From: Pseudomonas oryzihabitans
GTDB taxonomy: Bacteria; Pseudomonadota; Gammaproteobacteria; Pseudomonadales; Pseudomonadaceae
Assembly (NCBI RefSeq): GCF_006384975.1
Contig: NZ_CP021645.1
Location: forward strand, 310,001 to 374,000
DNA: 64,000 nt
Direction of reading: 5' to 3'
Numbering within the stretch: position 1 is the first letter of the stretch; each line of letters begins with the position of its first letter. A program made the translations under genes and the position numbers. Positions 29,174 to 39,674 of this stretch are shown in pieces. The notes below the pieces were generated by a model. The model was not told the DNA's origin. It searched no databases and saw only the letters and a program-made list of their open reading frames with translations.

Positions 29174-30046
29174 TCAGGACGCCTTGGAAACGGGAGTCGC
29201 TTCGCTAGGGGCGCTTTCCTCGGTTTTGGCCGGCACCTCGCAGGCACCCGACCCCAGGCCGGGCAGGTGGCGGCAGATCAATGCCTTGTAACCGGCGGCG
29301 CCCAGGCAGGCCCCGACGATGGGTGCGAAGATCGGTACCAGGAAGTAGGGGATCTCCCGACCGCCGGTGAAGGCGATCTGACCCCAGCCGGCGAAGAAGG
29401 TCATCAGCTTCGGCCCGAAATCCCGGGCAGGGTTCATGGCGAAGCCGGTCAGCGGGCCCATGGAGCCGCCGATCACGGCGATCAGCAGGCCGATCAGCAG
29501 GGGAGCCAAGGGGCCACGGGGCAGGCCGTTGCCGTCGTCGGTGAGCGCCATGATCATGGCCAGCAGGATGGCGGTGATGACGGCTTCGACCAGGAAGGCC
29601 TGACCGATGGACAGTGCGGGATTGGCGTAGGTGGAGAAGACGCCGGCCAGCTCCAGGCTCGCCTGACTGCCGCGGACGATATGGTGCGTCTGTTCGTAAT
29701 CGAAAAAGAGACTGCTATAGAGGCCGTAGACCAGCGCTGCGCCGCAGAAGGCGCCGGCCACCTGGGCCAGGATGTAGGCGGGTACCTTGCGTCTTTCGAA
29801 GCCGCCGAACAGCCAGAGGGCGATGGTCACGGCCGGGCTCAGATGGGCGCCCGAGACCCCGGCCGACAGGTACACGGCCATGCTCACACCGACGCCCCAG
29901 ATGATGCTGATTTCCCACAAGCCAAGCGTGGCGCCGCCTACCTTCGCCGCCGCGACGCAACCGGTACCGAAGAAGATGAGCAGGGCGGTGCCGAGGAACT
30001 CGGCGATACATTGACCGCGTAACGTTGGAGCGAGAGGAGTACTCAT
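29174..30046 (-). CDS. glpF: glycerol facilitator (aquaglyceroporin)
   Basis: 290 residues with six membrane helices plus two re-entrant half-helices. I use the ATG at 30046, which has a GAGG site; upstream frame to 30118 is unlikely. The second pore motif is a normal NPARDFG (Asn205). The first pore motif, normally NPA, reads SPA: Ser70 in GAHLSPAVT, codon AGC at 29837-29839. This conserved asparagine normally caps the half-helix at the pore centre. Everything else looks functional. The conserved Arg208 of the selectivity filter is present. First gene of glpFK with a GlpR-like site upstream. Confidence 0.95.
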   Translation of the reverse strand: MSTPLAPTLRGQCIAEFLGTALLIFFGTGCVAAAKVGGATLGLWEISIIWGVGVSMAVYLSAGVSGAHLSPAVTIALWLFGGFERRKVPAYILAQVAGAFCGAALVYGLYSSLFFDYEQTHHIVRGSQASLELAGVFSTYANPALSIGQAFLVEAVITAILLAMIMALTDDGNGLPRGPLAPLLIGLLIAVIGGSMGPLTGFAMNPARDFGPKLMTFFAGWGQIAFTGGREIPYFLVPIFAPIVGACLGAAGYKALICRHLPGLGSGACEVPAKTEESAPSEATPVSKAS

Positions 30047-30089
30047 GGGGAGCCTCGTGGTTGTTGTATTTATAGGTGGCCGTTGAGCC

Positions 30090-30110
30090 ATTGTTCGCAA
30101 CCGAAAATCT
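30090..30110 (-). promoter_or_regulatory. candidate GlpR operator before glpF
   Basis: ATTGTTCG-CAAC-CGAAAATCT matches the GlpR dyad (TTCG and CGAA halves around four bases). It lies about 45 bp before the glpF start, in an A/T-rich promoter-like stretch. Confidence 0.6.
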
Positions 30111-30319
30111 AATTTCAAATATGAAAACTGTCAAAGCTCCTGAGCGCAAAAACAGTGACGACGTTCGACAATTCATTGCCAAGGCGACGCTGGCTGCTAC
30201 CTTGGTCGTGAAGGTTCGCGAGACGATGCGCAGGTTGTCCGGTCTGATGCTGGACACCTCGCTGCCGTAGTGGCCGCCGTCGATGTCCGCTGTTTTCTCT
30301 CCCAGCCCAGGTAGCGCGC

Positions 30320-31102
30320 ATGCCCTTTGAATTCCACCAGGTCGACTCCTTCACCGATCAGCCTTTCCGCGGTAATCCAGCGGCTGTCTATTGTCTGGAA
30401 AGCTGGCCTGACGACGAGCTGCTGCAGCGCATCGCCAGCGAACACAACCTCTCGGAAACCGCCTTCGTGGTGCGCGAGGCCGATACCTGGCGCATTCGCT
30501 GGTTCACCCCTCGGGTGGAAGTTCCACTCTGCGGTCATGCGACCCTGGCGACGGCCCATGTGCTGTTCGAGATCCTGGGTGAACCCGGTGATCGCCTAGA
30601 ATTCATCAGTCAGGCAGGCAGCTTGCGGGTATTTCGCGAGCCGGATGGGCTACTGGCGCTGGATTTCCCGGCCTTGGTGCCGTCGGAGCTGGGGGTGACG
30701 CCCGAACTGGAACGGGCGCTGCGGCTGTCGCCAGTGGACGCTCTGGCGGCGGACAAGCTGCTGGTGCTGCTGGAGTCGGAGCAGGCAGTGCGCGACTGCA
30801 AGCCGGATCTGGCCGCCATAGCGCGTTTGCCCTGGCAAGGCGTCATCGTGACCGCACGGGGGCGGGAGGTCGATTTTGTCTCACGCTTCTTCGCGCCCGG
30901 CATAGGCATCGATGAAGACCCCGTCACTGGCTCGGCGCATTGCAGCCTGATTCCCTACTGGTCGCGCCGCCTGGCCAAGCGGATGCTCACCGCCCAGCAA
31001 CTTTCCGCCCGTGGTGGCCAGCTCTGGTGTCGTCTGGACGGGGATCGCGTGAGTATCGCAGGGAGGGCGGTGACGGTCTTCAGCGGCCGTCTGCTGCTGT
31101 GA
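30320..31102 (+). CDS. PhzF family isomerase
   Basis: 260 residues of the PhzF/diaminopimelate-epimerase fold. The conserved N-terminal pattern VDSFTDQPFRGNPAAV is present, Glu46 in NLSETAFV is the catalytic residue of the family, and the glycine-rich loop DPVTGSAHC lies near 202. No phenazine genes are nearby, so this is a stand-alone relative like E. coli YddE rather than a phenazine enzyme. The substrate is unknown. Convergent with argF. Confidence 0.93.
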   Translation: MPFEFHQVDSFTDQPFRGNPAAVYCLESWPDDELLQRIASEHNLSETAFVVREADTWRIRWFTPRVEVPLCGHATLATAHVLFEILGEPGDRLEFISQAGSLRVFREPDGLLALDFPALVPSELGVTPELERALRLSPVDALAADKLLVLLESEQAVRDCKPDLAAIARLPWQGVIVTARGREVDFVSRFFAPGIGIDEDPVTGSAHCSLIPYWSRRLAKRMLTAQQLSARGGQLWCRLDGDRVSIAGRAVTVFSGRLLL

Positions 31103-31144
31103 CCGCTAGGCCGGGCGTCTGAAGCGCCCGGCCAGGGCCGCTCA

Positions 31145-32062
31145 TCAGCCGTGCAGCGGCGGCTTGATGAGAAATTCGAGCAGCGCCTTCTGCGCGTGCA
31201 ACCGGTTCTCGGCTTCGTCCCAGACCACGGCGCGAGGATCGTCCAGCAGCGTGTGACTGATCTCTTCGCCACGATGGGCCGGCAGGCAGTGCATGAACAG
31301 GACGTCGGGAGCTGCGCCGTCGAGCAGTTCGGCAGTGACCTGATAAGGCTTGAAGGCCGCCAGGCGCAGACGGGTTTCCTCTTCCTGGCCCATGGAGGTC
31401 CAGACGTCGGTACTGACCAGATGCGCCTGGGCCACCGCCTCGCGTGGATCCCTGACCAGTTGAACGCGATCACCCGCCCGCTCCAGGAAACGCGGATTGG
31501 GCTCGTAGCCTTCGGGGCAGGCGATGCGCAGGTTGAAGTCCAGCTGTTCGGCCGCCTCGATATAGCTGTTGCACATGTTATTGCCATCGCCGATCCAGGC
31601 CACGGTCTTACCCTGGATGTCGCCGCGATGCTCGAAGAAGGTCTGCATATCGGCCAGCAGCTGGCAGGGATGCAAATCGTCGGACAACCCATTGATCACC
31701 GGCACCTTGGAGTTGGCGGCGAAGGTGGTGAGCATTTCGTGGGCGAAGGTGCGGATCATCACCCCGTCGAGCATGCTCGCCATGACCCGGGCGCTGTCCG
31801 GCACCGGCTCGCCACGGCCGAGCTGGGTATCACGGGACGAGAGAAAGATCGCCTGGCCACCGAGCTGGATCATGCCAGCCTCGAAGGAGAGGCGGGTACG
31901 GGTGGAGGCCTTTTCGAAGATCATGCCCAGTACGCGATTGCGCAGGGGCTCGTGCAACACGCCCTGATTGCGCAGGGCCTTGAGTTCGATGCCGCGATTG
32001 ATGAGTTGCCGCAGTTCCGCGGGGGAACAATCCATGAAAGAAAGAAAGTGCCGAGCCGTCAT
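31145..32062 (-). CDS. argF: ornithine carbamoyltransferase, anabolic
   Basis: 305 residues. It joins carbamoyl phosphate and ornithine to give citrulline in arginine synthesis. The carbamoyl-phosphate site STRTR is at 53-57 and the ornithine site [10 protein letters not shown] is near the C-terminus. The length and lack of an arc operon point to the anabolic ArgF rather than catabolic ArcB. A TGTCGC at 32175-32180 is a possible ArgR half-site, but the rest of the consensus is not clear. argG, the next enzyme, lies 5 kb away. Confidence 0.96.
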   Translation of the reverse strand: MTARHFLSFMDCSPAELRQLINRGIELKALRNQGVLHEPLRNRVLGMIFEKASTRTRLSFEAGMIQLGGQAIFLSSRDTQLGRGEPVPDSARVMASMLDGVMIRTFAHEMLTTFAANSKVPVINGLSDDLHPCQLLADMQTFFEHRGDIQGKTVAWIGDGNNMCNSYIEAAEQLDFNLRIACPEGYEPNPRFLERAGDRVQLVRDPREAVAQAHLVSTDVWTSMGQEEETRLRLAAFKPYQVTAELLDGAAPDVLFMHCLPAHRGEEISHTLLDDPRAVVWDEAENRLHAQKALLEFLIKPPLHG

Positions 32063-32274
32063 TTCGCTACCCTAGCGTCCCATCCCGGTAACGACCGCCC
32101 ATCAGGGCGTGGCGAACCTGAGACCATGCCGTTTCGAACGGCGGAAAGACCAAAGGCGAAATGGTATAAGTTCATGTCGCATTTTACCACCATCGCAGGT
32201 GCGGCCTTTATCGCGAGGCCTCACCTGCGATGAGCGTACAGCTCTCTAGCACCCCAGTGGGCACTCAGTAGAGA

Positions 32275-32679
32275 TCACAGCAGCTCGGCCGGTACGTTGC
32301 CGCCATTGTCGGCGAGCTTTTGCAGGACGGCCTTGTGCAGCCACATGTTCATCTGGGCGGAGTCGTTCAGTTTGTCCTCGGGGCAGTGCAACTCCTTGGC
32401 CAGTTCCTGACGGGCGGCCAGGCTGCTGTCCAGGTCGAGCAACTTGAGCAAATCGACGATGGACGTCTTCCAATTGAGCTGTTCGCCCTTCTGCGCGGCC
32501 AGGGCATCCAGCTTGGCGGTGACGTCCACCTGACTGATGGGCGCCGCGCTAGCGGTCGGAGCGCTGCTGCCGGCGGGGGCGGTGGTTTCGTTGGTGCTGG
32601 TGGTAGGTGCAGCGGCGGTATTGTCCGCCTGGGCTTCACCGATGCCGAGCTTGGATAGAATCTTGCTGAACAGGCTCAT
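32275..32679 (-). CDS. DUF3597 family protein
   Basis: 134 residues. The N-terminus MSLFSKILSKLGIG, a low-complexity Ala/Thr/Ser/Pro linker (about 18-48) and a helical C-terminal domain containing NWKTSIVDLLKLLDLDSS match DUF3597. Members have a saposin-like C-terminal fold and unknown function. No signal peptide. A GGAG-type site precedes the ATG. The gene stands alone. Confidence 0.88.
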   Translation of the reverse strand: MSLFSKILSKLGIGEAQADNTAAAPTTSTNETTAPAGSSAPTASAAPISQVDVTAKLDALAAQKGEQLNWKTSIVDLLKLLDLDSSLAARQELAKELHCPEDKLNDSAQMNMWLHKAVLQKLADNGGNVPAELL

Positions 32680-32915
32680 GGAATTCTCCTGGGTCTGGGG
32701 AAAAGAGGCACCAAGCGGCGCCTGCCCTTAACCTGACCACAGGTATGACGCCAAAGTTTGCTGGTCGATGATCACTCTTTTGCCGCGAACGGCCTGACGG
32801 GCGTGTGGTCGATTGGCAGATCATGGCGCGTCGGCTCTGGCCCGCCGGCATGGAAATTCCGGCGTGTGACTGGCCTTTCCGTTACAATCGTCCCACCGTA
32901 TTAGCGAGGTGCATC

Positions 32916-33242
32916 GTGGACATCATCGATACCATCAAAGACCAGATTGCCAACAATCCCGTGCTGCTCTACATGAAGGGTTCGCCGAACGCACCCCAGT
33001 GCGGTTTCTCGTCCCGTGCCGCTCAGGTGCTGATGGCCTGTGGCGAGAAATTCGCCTACGTCGATATCCTGCAGAATCCGGAAATCCGCGCCAATCTGCC
33101 CAAGTACGCCAACTGGCCTACTTTTCCCCAGCTGTGGGTCGGTGGCGAATTGGTTGGCGGGAGCGACATCCTGGCCGAGCTGTACGAGAAGGGCGAATTG
33201 CAGACCCTGATCAAGCAAGCTGTGGAAACCAAGGACGCCTGA
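32916..33242 (+). CDS. grxD: monothiol glutaredoxin (Grx4 type)
   Basis: 108 residues from the GTG at 32916, which has GCGAGG upstream; the frame runs back to 32805 but the family starts at this GTG. The active site CGFS follows the family pattern KGSPNAPQCGFS, so it is a monothiol glutaredoxin that binds and transfers Fe-S clusters with glutathione. The later WPTFPQLWVGGELVGGSDI segment is the glutathione-binding region. A possible -10 TACAAT lies at 32883-32888. It is convergent with bfr across a shared terminator, in a neighbourhood of iron genes. Confidence 0.96.
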   Translation: MDIIDTIKDQIANNPVLLYMKGSPNAPQCGFSSRAAQVLMACGEKFAYVDILQNPEIRANLPKYANWPTFPQLWVGGELVGGSDILAELYEKGELQTLIKQAVETKDA

Positions 33243-33250
33243 GTCCCTGG

Positions 33251-33289
33251 CCCATGAAAAAGCCCGCACTAGGCGGGCTTTTTCATGGG
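33251..33289. terminator. bidirectional terminator between grxD and bfr
   Basis: A perfect 17-bp inverted repeat (33251-33267 with 33273-33289) contains five A on the left and five T on the right of its GC core, so it can stop transcription from both convergent genes. Confidence 0.92.
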
Positions 33290-33299
33290 CGCGATTTGA

Positions 33300-33776
33300 T
33301 CAATCGTCGTCGTGCATCTGCGACTGGATGTAGTTCTCGATACCGACGCTGGCGATCAGGGTCAGCTGGGTTTCCAGCCAGTCGATGTGTTCTTCCTCGG
33401 ACTCCAGGATGTCCTTGAGCATATCGCGGCTGACATAGTCGCGGACCGTCTCGCAGTAGGTGATGGCTTCGCGCAGGTCGGCCACGGCGCTGATCTCCAG
33501 GCGCAGGTCGCACTGGATCATTTCCTGGGTGTTCTCACCGATCATCAGCTTGCCCAGGTCCTGCAGGTTCGGCAGGCCTTCCAGGAACAGGATGCGCTCG
33601 ATCAGGCGATCGGCGTGCTTCATCTCGTCGATGGATTCCTTGTACTCGTGGTGACCGAGCTTGCGGATGCCCCAGTCGTTGTACATGCGCGAGTGCAGGA
33701 AGTACTGGTTGATGGCCACCAGTTCGTTGCCGAGGATCTTGTTCAAATGCTGGATAACGGTGATATCGCCTTTCAT
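33300..33776 (-). CDS. bfr: bacterioferritin
   Basis: 158 residues. It stores iron in a 24-subunit haem-containing shell. The ferroxidase residues are in [19 protein letters not shown], where Met52 is the haem ligand that marks bacterioferritin. A second Glu pair lies in [11 protein letters not shown]. With bfd 190 bp upstream and on the same strand this corresponds to the BfrB/Bfd pair of P. aeruginosa, in which Bfd drives iron release. A GCAGGTCAGG site precedes the ATG. Confidence 0.96.
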   Translation of the reverse strand: MKGDITVIQHLNKILGNELVAINQYFLHSRMYNDWGIRKLGHHEYKESIDEMKHADRLIERILFLEGLPNLQDLGKLMIGENTQEMIQCDLRLEISAVADLREAITYCETVRDYVSRDMLKDILESEEEHIDWLETQLTLIASVGIENYIQSQMHDDD

Positions 33777-33925
33777 GGCCTGACCTGCGGAGGGGGTGGG
33801 ATTGCCGGCAGTCTGAGCGCCGAAAAGCCCTTTGTCAAAAGCTTAAGTTGTTGAAAAATCGACGAAAATCGAACGGTAATCGAAAGCTTTTCCATCCTTC
33901 GCGTAAGCTTTTGATTAACCAATAA

Positions 33926-33952
33926 AAAAGCCGGACACAGGGTCCGGCTTTT
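33926..33952 (-). terminator. terminator after bfd
   Basis: AAAAGCCGGAC (33926-33936) pairs with GTCCGGCTTTT (33942-33952) around a 5-nt loop. On the minus strand it is followed by further T residues. It separates bfd from bfr. Confidence 0.88.
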
Positions 33953-33966
33953 GCTGCAGCGATTTT

Positions 33967-34182
33967 TTATACGCGGGGAACGTCGAGGGCGTAGGCGAGT
34001 TGCTGAGCGCCGTGCAATTCACCGAGCGTCTCCTTGACCACCTGCTTGGCGAGGCAAGCGCACTTGCCGCACTGGGTGGCGCAACCGGTGCTTTCCCGAA
34101 CTTCCCGATAACTGCAGCAGCCGTCATAGATGGCTTCGCGGATCTGCTTGTCGGTCACGCCACGGCAAAGACACACGTACAT
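33967..34182 (-). CDS. bfd: bacterioferritin-associated ferredoxin
   Basis: 71 residues with a [2Fe-2S] cluster held by Cys4, Cys6, Cys38 and Cys41 (MYVCLC start and QCGKC). It transfers electrons into bacterioferritin to mobilise iron. A near-consensus Fur box lies 42 bp upstream, so expression should rise when iron is low. bfr follows downstream after a terminator and is thus probably regulated separately. Confidence 0.96.
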   Translation of the reverse strand: MYVCLCRGVTDKQIREAIYDGCCSYREVRESTGCATQCGKCACLAKQVVKETLGELHGAQQLAYALDVPRV

Positions 34183-34223
34183 GGATCGCCTGCTGTATGA
34201 GTGGAGGTGCCGCCAAAGCTAAT

Positions 34224-34242
34224 GACAATGAGAATGATTGTC
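34224..34242 (-). promoter_or_regulatory. Fur box before bfd
   Basis: GACAATGAGAATGATTGTC matches the 19-bp Fur consensus at 15 positions and is itself nearly palindromic. It lies 42 bp before the bfd start. Confidence 0.82.
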
Positions 34243-34448
34243 AAAGTTGTAGGCGGCGAAATCTCATTACAAAGGTGACCTAGGCGACGAACGGTAGATC
34301 AACTGGAGCGGTTAACAGCAGGTAGCGAGCGGTATCAGGAGGACGCCCTCATCGCGCAGGAACCTGGCCGAATTCAAGCGGGCATAGGACGAGTCCGAGC
34401 CCTGCACGTCTCCATCTGGTGGACGCGCAGGGGGTTTATCGGCCGCTC

Positions 34449-35126
34449 TCAGTCGAGATCGACCCAGCCACCCATTTCCCGCCAGCGATTGACGATGCCG
34501 CAGAACAGCTCGGCGGTCTTCTCGGTGTCGTAGCGGGCCGAATGGGCTTCGCGATTATCGAACTCGATCCCGGCGGCCTGACAAGCCTTGGCCAGTACCG
34601 TCTGGCCATAGGCCAGGCCGGCCAGGGTGGCGGTATCGAAGCTGGAGAAGGGATGGAAGGGGTTGCGCTTCAGGCCGCAACGGAGCACCGCAGCGTTGAG
34701 GAAACCCAGGTCGAAGCTGCTGTTGTGGCCAACCAGGATGGCTCTCTTGCAGCCACTGGATTTGAGCGATTTGCGCACGCCCTTGAAGATCTCGCCGAGG
34801 GCGTGCTCTTCGCTGACCGCCATGCGCAGCGGATGGTCGAGTTTGATCCCGGTGAATTCCAGGGCCGCCGGCTCGATATTGGCTCCGGCGAAGGGCTCGA
34901 CGCGGAAGAAGTAGGTGTGATCCGGGTAGAGCACTCCTTCATCGTCCATGGCCACGGTGGTTGCGGCGATTTCCAGCAGGGCGTCGGTGGCGGCGTTGAA
35001 GCCGCCGGTCTCCACGTCCACGACCACCGGCAGGTAGCCACGGAAGCGGCGCGCCATGGGAATGCGCGAGTCGGACATCGGCTGGCTGGCGTCCAGCTCG
35101 TCGCTGAAGGTCTCGTCCATGCTCAT
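34449..35126 (-). CDS. rnt: ribonuclease T
   Basis: 225 residues. A DEDD-family 3'-5' exoribonuclease that trims tRNA and other stable RNA 3' ends. Catalytic residues are visible: Asp37 and Glu39 in VVDVETGGF, Asp139 in HNSSFDLGF, and His195 with Asp200 in [11 protein letters not shown]. Its start overlaps the pyrC stop by 4 nt (ATGA), so translation is coupled. The rnt-pyrC-motY-argG order is the same as in P. aeruginosa. Confidence 0.97.
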   Translation of the reverse strand: MSMDETFSDELDASQPMSDSRIPMARRFRGYLPVVVDVETGGFNAATDALLEIAATTVAMDDEGVLYPDHTYFFRVEPFAGANIEPAALEFTGIKLDHPLRMAVSEEHALGEIFKGVRKSLKSSGCKRAILVGHNSSFDLGFLNAAVLRCGLKRNPFHPFSSFDTATLAGLAYGQTVLAKACQAAGIEFDNREAHSARYDTEKTAELFCGIVNRWREMGGWVDLD

Positions 35127-36166
35127 GCGCCTACCTCCAGGCGCCAGCGCAGCGTTTCGCCGGCGCGCAGCGGCACGACGTCATGGTCGCCGAAGGGCAG
35201 GGAGGCAGGTGCCTGCCAGTCTTCGCGTACCAGGGTGACGGTCTCGGTGTTGCGCGGCAGGCCGTAGAAATCCGGACCGAAGTGGCTGGCGAAGCCTTCC
35301 AGGCGGTCCAGGGCGTTGCGGCTCTCGAATGCCTCGGCGTAGAGCTCCAGCGCGCCGTAGGCGGTGTAGCAGCCGGCACAGCCACAGGCCGCTTCCTTGG
35401 CGTGGCGGGCATGGGGTGCCGAGTCGGTGCCGAGGAAGAACTTGGGGTTGCCGCTGGTGGCGGCGTCCAGCAGGGCACTCTGGTGGGTGTTGCGCTTGAG
35501 GATCGGCAGACAGTAGAAGTGCGGCCGGATACCGCCCACCAGCATGTGGTTGCGGTTGTAGAGCAGGTGATGGACGGTGATGGTGGCGCCGACGTTGGCC
35601 GGGGCTTCGCGGACGAAGGCGGCGGCGTCGCCGGTGGTGATGTGTTCGAACACCACCTTCAGCGTCGGGAAACGCTGGACGATACGCACCAGGTGCTCGT
35701 CAATGAATTTTTTCTCGCGGTCGAAGACGTCCACCTCGGCATGGGTGACCTCACCGTGGACCAGCAACGGCAGGCCGACCTCGGCCATGGCTTCGAGGGT
35801 GGGGAAGAGGTTGTCCAGCGAGGTGACGCCGGAGTCAGAGTTGGTGGTGGCGCCGGCCGGATAGAGCTTCGCGGCGTGTACGAAGCCGGTGGCCTTGGCG
35901 GTGCGGACATCTTCCGGGCTGGTACGGTCGGTGAGATAGAGCACCATCAGGGGTTCGAAGCGACTGCCGGCGGGGCGGGCGGCGAGAATGCGCTCGCGAT
36001 AGGCGGCGGCCTGCTCGGCATTGCGCACCGGCGGGACCAGGTTGGGCATGACGATGGCGCGACCGAACTCGCGGGCGGCGTCGGCGACGGTCTGTTGCAG
36101 GGCGGCGCCGTCGCGCAGGTGAATGTGCCAGTCATCGGGACGGGCAAGGGTGATCCGGTCGGTCAT
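35123..36166 (-). CDS. pyrC: dihydroorotase (type II)
   Basis: 347 residues, the length of PyrC type II. A zinc amidohydrolase that cyclises carbamoyl aspartate in pyrimidine synthesis. The metal site HIH lies at [10 protein letters not shown] near the N-terminus. The carboxylated lysine should be in [11 protein letters not shown] near 103, and the last metal Asp in LGTDSAPH near 250. First gene of the pyrC-rnt pair, divergent from motY. Confidence 0.97.
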   Translation of the reverse strand: MTDRITLARPDDWHIHLRDGAALQQTVADAAREFGRAIVMPNLVPPVRNAEQAAAYRERILAARPAGSRFEPLMVLYLTDRTSPEDVRTAKATGFVHAAKLYPAGATTNSDSGVTSLDNLFPTLEAMAEVGLPLLVHGEVTHAEVDVFDREKKFIDEHLVRIVQRFPTLKVVFEHITTGDAAAFVREAPANVGATITVHHLLYNRNHMLVGGIRPHFYCLPILKRNTHQSALLDAATSGNPKFFLGTDSAPHARHAKEAACGCAGCYTAYGALELYAEAFESRNALDRLEGFASHFGPDFYGLPRNTETVTLVREDWQAPASLPFGDHDVVPLRAGETLRWRLEVGA

Positions 36167-36306
36167 GCGGGATTCCAGGCTGCGGGAAAGTGCGGAAATG
36201 CTACCGGAAAAGCCAGGCTATCGGCACCCGCCGGGGTGGTCGGGCTCAAGTTTTCCGCCCGGTCGACCGATAGCTCTGGAGTCAGTCATATCCCCTGGAG
36301 CCCACC

Positions 36307-37257
36307 GTGCGCCCGCGTCACCTGCTACTTTCCGCTCTGCTGCTCAATGCGCCGGTTTGGGGGATGACCTTCCAGGACCGGCTCGAGAGCGCCGAATGGA
36401 AAGTGGAGGGCGACATCTTCGCCTGCCGCCTGCTGCAGCCGGTCCCGCGTTTCGGCAGCGGCGGCTTCCTCAAGCGTGCTGGTGAGGCGACGGTCTTCGA
36501 GCTGCGCACCACCGGTCCCTGGCTGGCCACTGGCAGCGCCAGTCTGCAGGCCGCCGCGGCGCCCTGGCGCCCGGGCCTGGGCAACGTCAACCTGGGCACG
36601 GTGCAATTGGTCGCGGGCGACCAGCCGCTGTCTTCCTCGGCGCAACAGGCGGTGCGCCTGCTCACGGGCCTGCGGGAAGGCCGGACGCCATTGGTGACTG
36701 GACGCGACGGCCTGGCCCAGCGGGTCGAGGTGCGGCTATTGCCGATGCGTTTCGATAAGGCCTACCAAGACTTCGAGGCCTGTACCCGCAAGCTGCTGGC
36801 GGTCAACTTCGAACAGATCCGCCATTCGCAGATCAACTTTCCGGACGGCGGCGATGCCCTGGACGACGTGGCCAGGGCCAAGCTCGACCTCATCGACGAT
36901 TACCTCAAGGCCGATCCGCGCGTGAATCACGTGGTGGTCTCCGGCTATAGCGACAATCACGGCACCCGGCTGGACAATCGCCAGGAGTCGCGGCTGCGCG
37001 CCCTGGCGGTCATGGAATACCTCAAGGCCAAGGGCTTTCCGGCCGAGCAGATCGAGCTGCGCTTTTTCGGCGAGCAGTATCCGCTGGTCCCCAACACCAG
37101 TAAGGCCAACCGCGCGCGCAATCGTCGGGTGACCCTGGTGTTCTCCCAGGGACCGGCCACGCCGCCCCAGCCCACCACCGCGCCGACCGCCACCGCGGCC
37201 AATCCCGCCGAACCACCCGCACCCACCCCGGCACCACCGGCCAAGCCCAAGGGCTAG
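36307..37257 (+). CDS. motY: MotY-like OmpA-family flagellar motor protein
   Basis: 316 residues. An N-terminal signal peptide (about 1-19) is followed by a MotY-type N-terminal domain (about 20-155), an OmpA-like peptidoglycan-binding domain (about 165-285, with VSGYSDNHGTRLDNRQESRLRA written here only as its start VSGYSDN) and a long Pro/Ala/Thr tail. MotY forms the periplasmic T-ring of the flagellar motor and anchors the stator. Its place between pyrC and argG equals P. aeruginosa motY. The start is GTG with a GGAG site. The stop codon lies inside repeat copy B. Confidence 0.88.
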   Translation: MRPRHLLLSALLLNAPVWGMTFQDRLESAEWKVEGDIFACRLLQPVPRFGSGGFLKRAGEATVFELRTTGPWLATGSASLQAAAAPWRPGLGNVNLGTVQLVAGDQPLSSSAQQAVRLLTGLREGRTPLVTGRDGLAQRVEVRLLPMRFDKAYQDFEACTRKLLAVNFEQIRHSQINFPDGGDALDDVARAKLDLIDDYLKADPRVNHVVVSGYSDNHGTRLDNRQESRLRALAVMEYLKAKGFPAEQIELRFFGEQYPLVPNTSKANRARNRRVTLVFSQGPATPPQPTTAPTATAANPAEPPAPTPAPPAKPKG

Positions 37258-37341
37258 TGTGGTGCTTTAGACGTTCGCACCTGCCCAGGAACAAAAAGCG
37301 CCGCCAAAATCGTGCAGTCAACTTCTGAAGCGCCGCACTGG
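37254..37341 (+). repeat. palindromic element, copy B (internally deleted, 88 bp)
   Basis: The ends 37254-37275 and 37320-37341 are diverged 22-bp inverted repeats related to the 167-bp elements at 16495 and 54830. The centre has lost about 79 bp; the remaining right part (AAAAAGCGCCGCCAAAAT) aligns with the same part of copy C. It includes the stop codon of motY and could fold as its 3' hairpin. Confidence 0.8.
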
Positions 37342-37445
37342 GTGTCGCCTCGACATCCGGCTGCGTCGCGCCTCTATAAAACCCCCGCTGTGATCGGTAG
37401 AATCGGCGCCTTTCCGATTCAACGCGACGCACGGGAGCAAATGGC

Positions 37446-38663
<1,218 letters not shown>

Positions 38664-38682
38664 GGGTCGCCTGGAAACGCAA

Positions 38683-38708
38683 AACCCCAGCTTTGGCTGG
38701 GGTTTTTT
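38683..38708 (+). terminator. Rho-independent terminator after argG
   Basis: AACCCCAGC (38683-38691) pairs with GCTGGGGTT (38696-38704) around TTTG, followed by a T run. It may also serve the convergent small gene that ends at 38714. Confidence 0.93.
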
Positions 38709-38713
38709 ATGAG

Positions 38714-38893
38714 CTACAGATCGAAATCGTATTCGGAGATCTGCTTTTTCAGGCGGCGCTCTTCGAGCATGTTGTCGATCAGTCGCCGCTTGGTCAGGTT
38801 GGTCTTGCTGACGATGGGTTCGACGGTATCGGGCGCCTCACCCTCGGTCTCGAAATCTTCGTCTACATCGATATCGCTTTTGTCTTCGGCCAT
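38714..38893 (-). CDS. PA3496-like small acidic/basic protein
   Basis: 59 residues from the ATG at 38893, chosen because AGGAG lies 7 nt upstream; a start at 38908 lacks this. The N-terminal half is acidic and the C-terminal half, VSKTNLTKRRLIDNMLEER, is basic. I recognise it as the small Pseudomonas protein family named after PA3496, described as putative envelope-integrity proteins and found beside nth. No signal peptide is visible. Function uncertain. Confidence 0.8.
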   Translation of the reverse strand: MAEDKSDIDVDEDFETEGEAPDTVEPIVSKTNLTKRRLIDNMLEERRLKKQISEYDFDL

Positions 38894-39035
38894 TGGTAAC
38901 TCCTGCAAGGCTGAACAGGGTCACACGCCCGTCATCGACAGAACTGCGGGACCTTTTCGCGCACCTTATAACGACAAAGCAGGGGCCGGTAAAAAAGATT
39001 TTTTCAATCGCTAGAGGGCCTTGATCAGCCCTTTT

Positions 39036-39674
39036 TCAATCGTCGGAGGTTTTCGCCCTGTACTCGCACAGGTCTTCGATCCGGCAGCTGCCACAACGCG
39101 GTTTACGTGCCTGGCAGACGTAGCGGCCATGGAGGATGAGCCAGTGGTGGGCATCCAGCAGATAATCCTTGGGCACCACCTTGAGCAGCTTCAGCTCCAC
39201 TTCCACCACGTTCTTGCCGGGTGCCAGGTTGGTCCTGTTGCTGACCCGGAAGATATGGGTATCCACAGCCATCGCAATCTGCCGAAAGGCGGTGTTGAGG
39301 ACCACGTTGGCGGTCTTGCGGCCGACGCCGGGTAGGGCCTCCAGTTCTTCGCGCGTCTGGGGTACCTCGCCGCCGTGGCGTTCCAGCAGCAGTCGGCAGG
39401 TCTCGATGACGTTCTTGGCCTTGCTGTTGTAGAGCCCTATGGTCTTGATGTACTCCGACAGCCCCTCCACACCCAGGTCGAAGATGGCCTGGGGCGTATT
39501 GGCTACCGGATAGAGGCGGGCGGTGGCCTTGTTGACGCTGACGTCGGTGGCCTGGGCGGAGAGGATCACGGCGATCAGCAATTCGAACGGCGAGGCATAG
39601 GACAACTCCGTCTTGGGATCGGGGTTGTCCTCGTGCAGGCGACGGAAGATCTCCAGGCGTTTGGCGGCGTTCAT
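39036..39674 (-). CDS. nth: endonuclease III
   Basis: 212 residues. A DNA glycosylase/AP lyase that removes oxidised pyrimidines. The helix-hairpin-helix [13 protein letters not shown] carries catalytic Lys120, and Asp138 follows. The [4Fe-4S] cluster ligands are Cys187, Cys194, Cys197 and Cys203 (C-X6-C-X2-C-X5-C). Its start overlaps the rsxB stop by 4 nt, so the two are translationally coupled. Confidence 0.98.
   Translation of the reverse strand: MNAAKRLEIFRRLHEDNPDPKTELSYASPFELLIAVILSAQATDVSVNKATARLYPVANTPQAIFDLGVEGLSEYIKTIGLYNSKAKNVIETCRLLLERHGGEVPQTREELEALPGVGRKTANVVLNTAFRQIAMAVDTHIFRVSNRTNLAPGKNVVEVELKLLKVVPKDYLLDAHHWLILHGRYVCQARKPRCGSCRIEDLCEYRAKTSDD

Noticed and set aside
32175..32180. 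TGTCGC as an ArgR site before argF
   Set aside because: Only one half of the consensus is present; the expected AA at the right distance is missing, so I list no operator.
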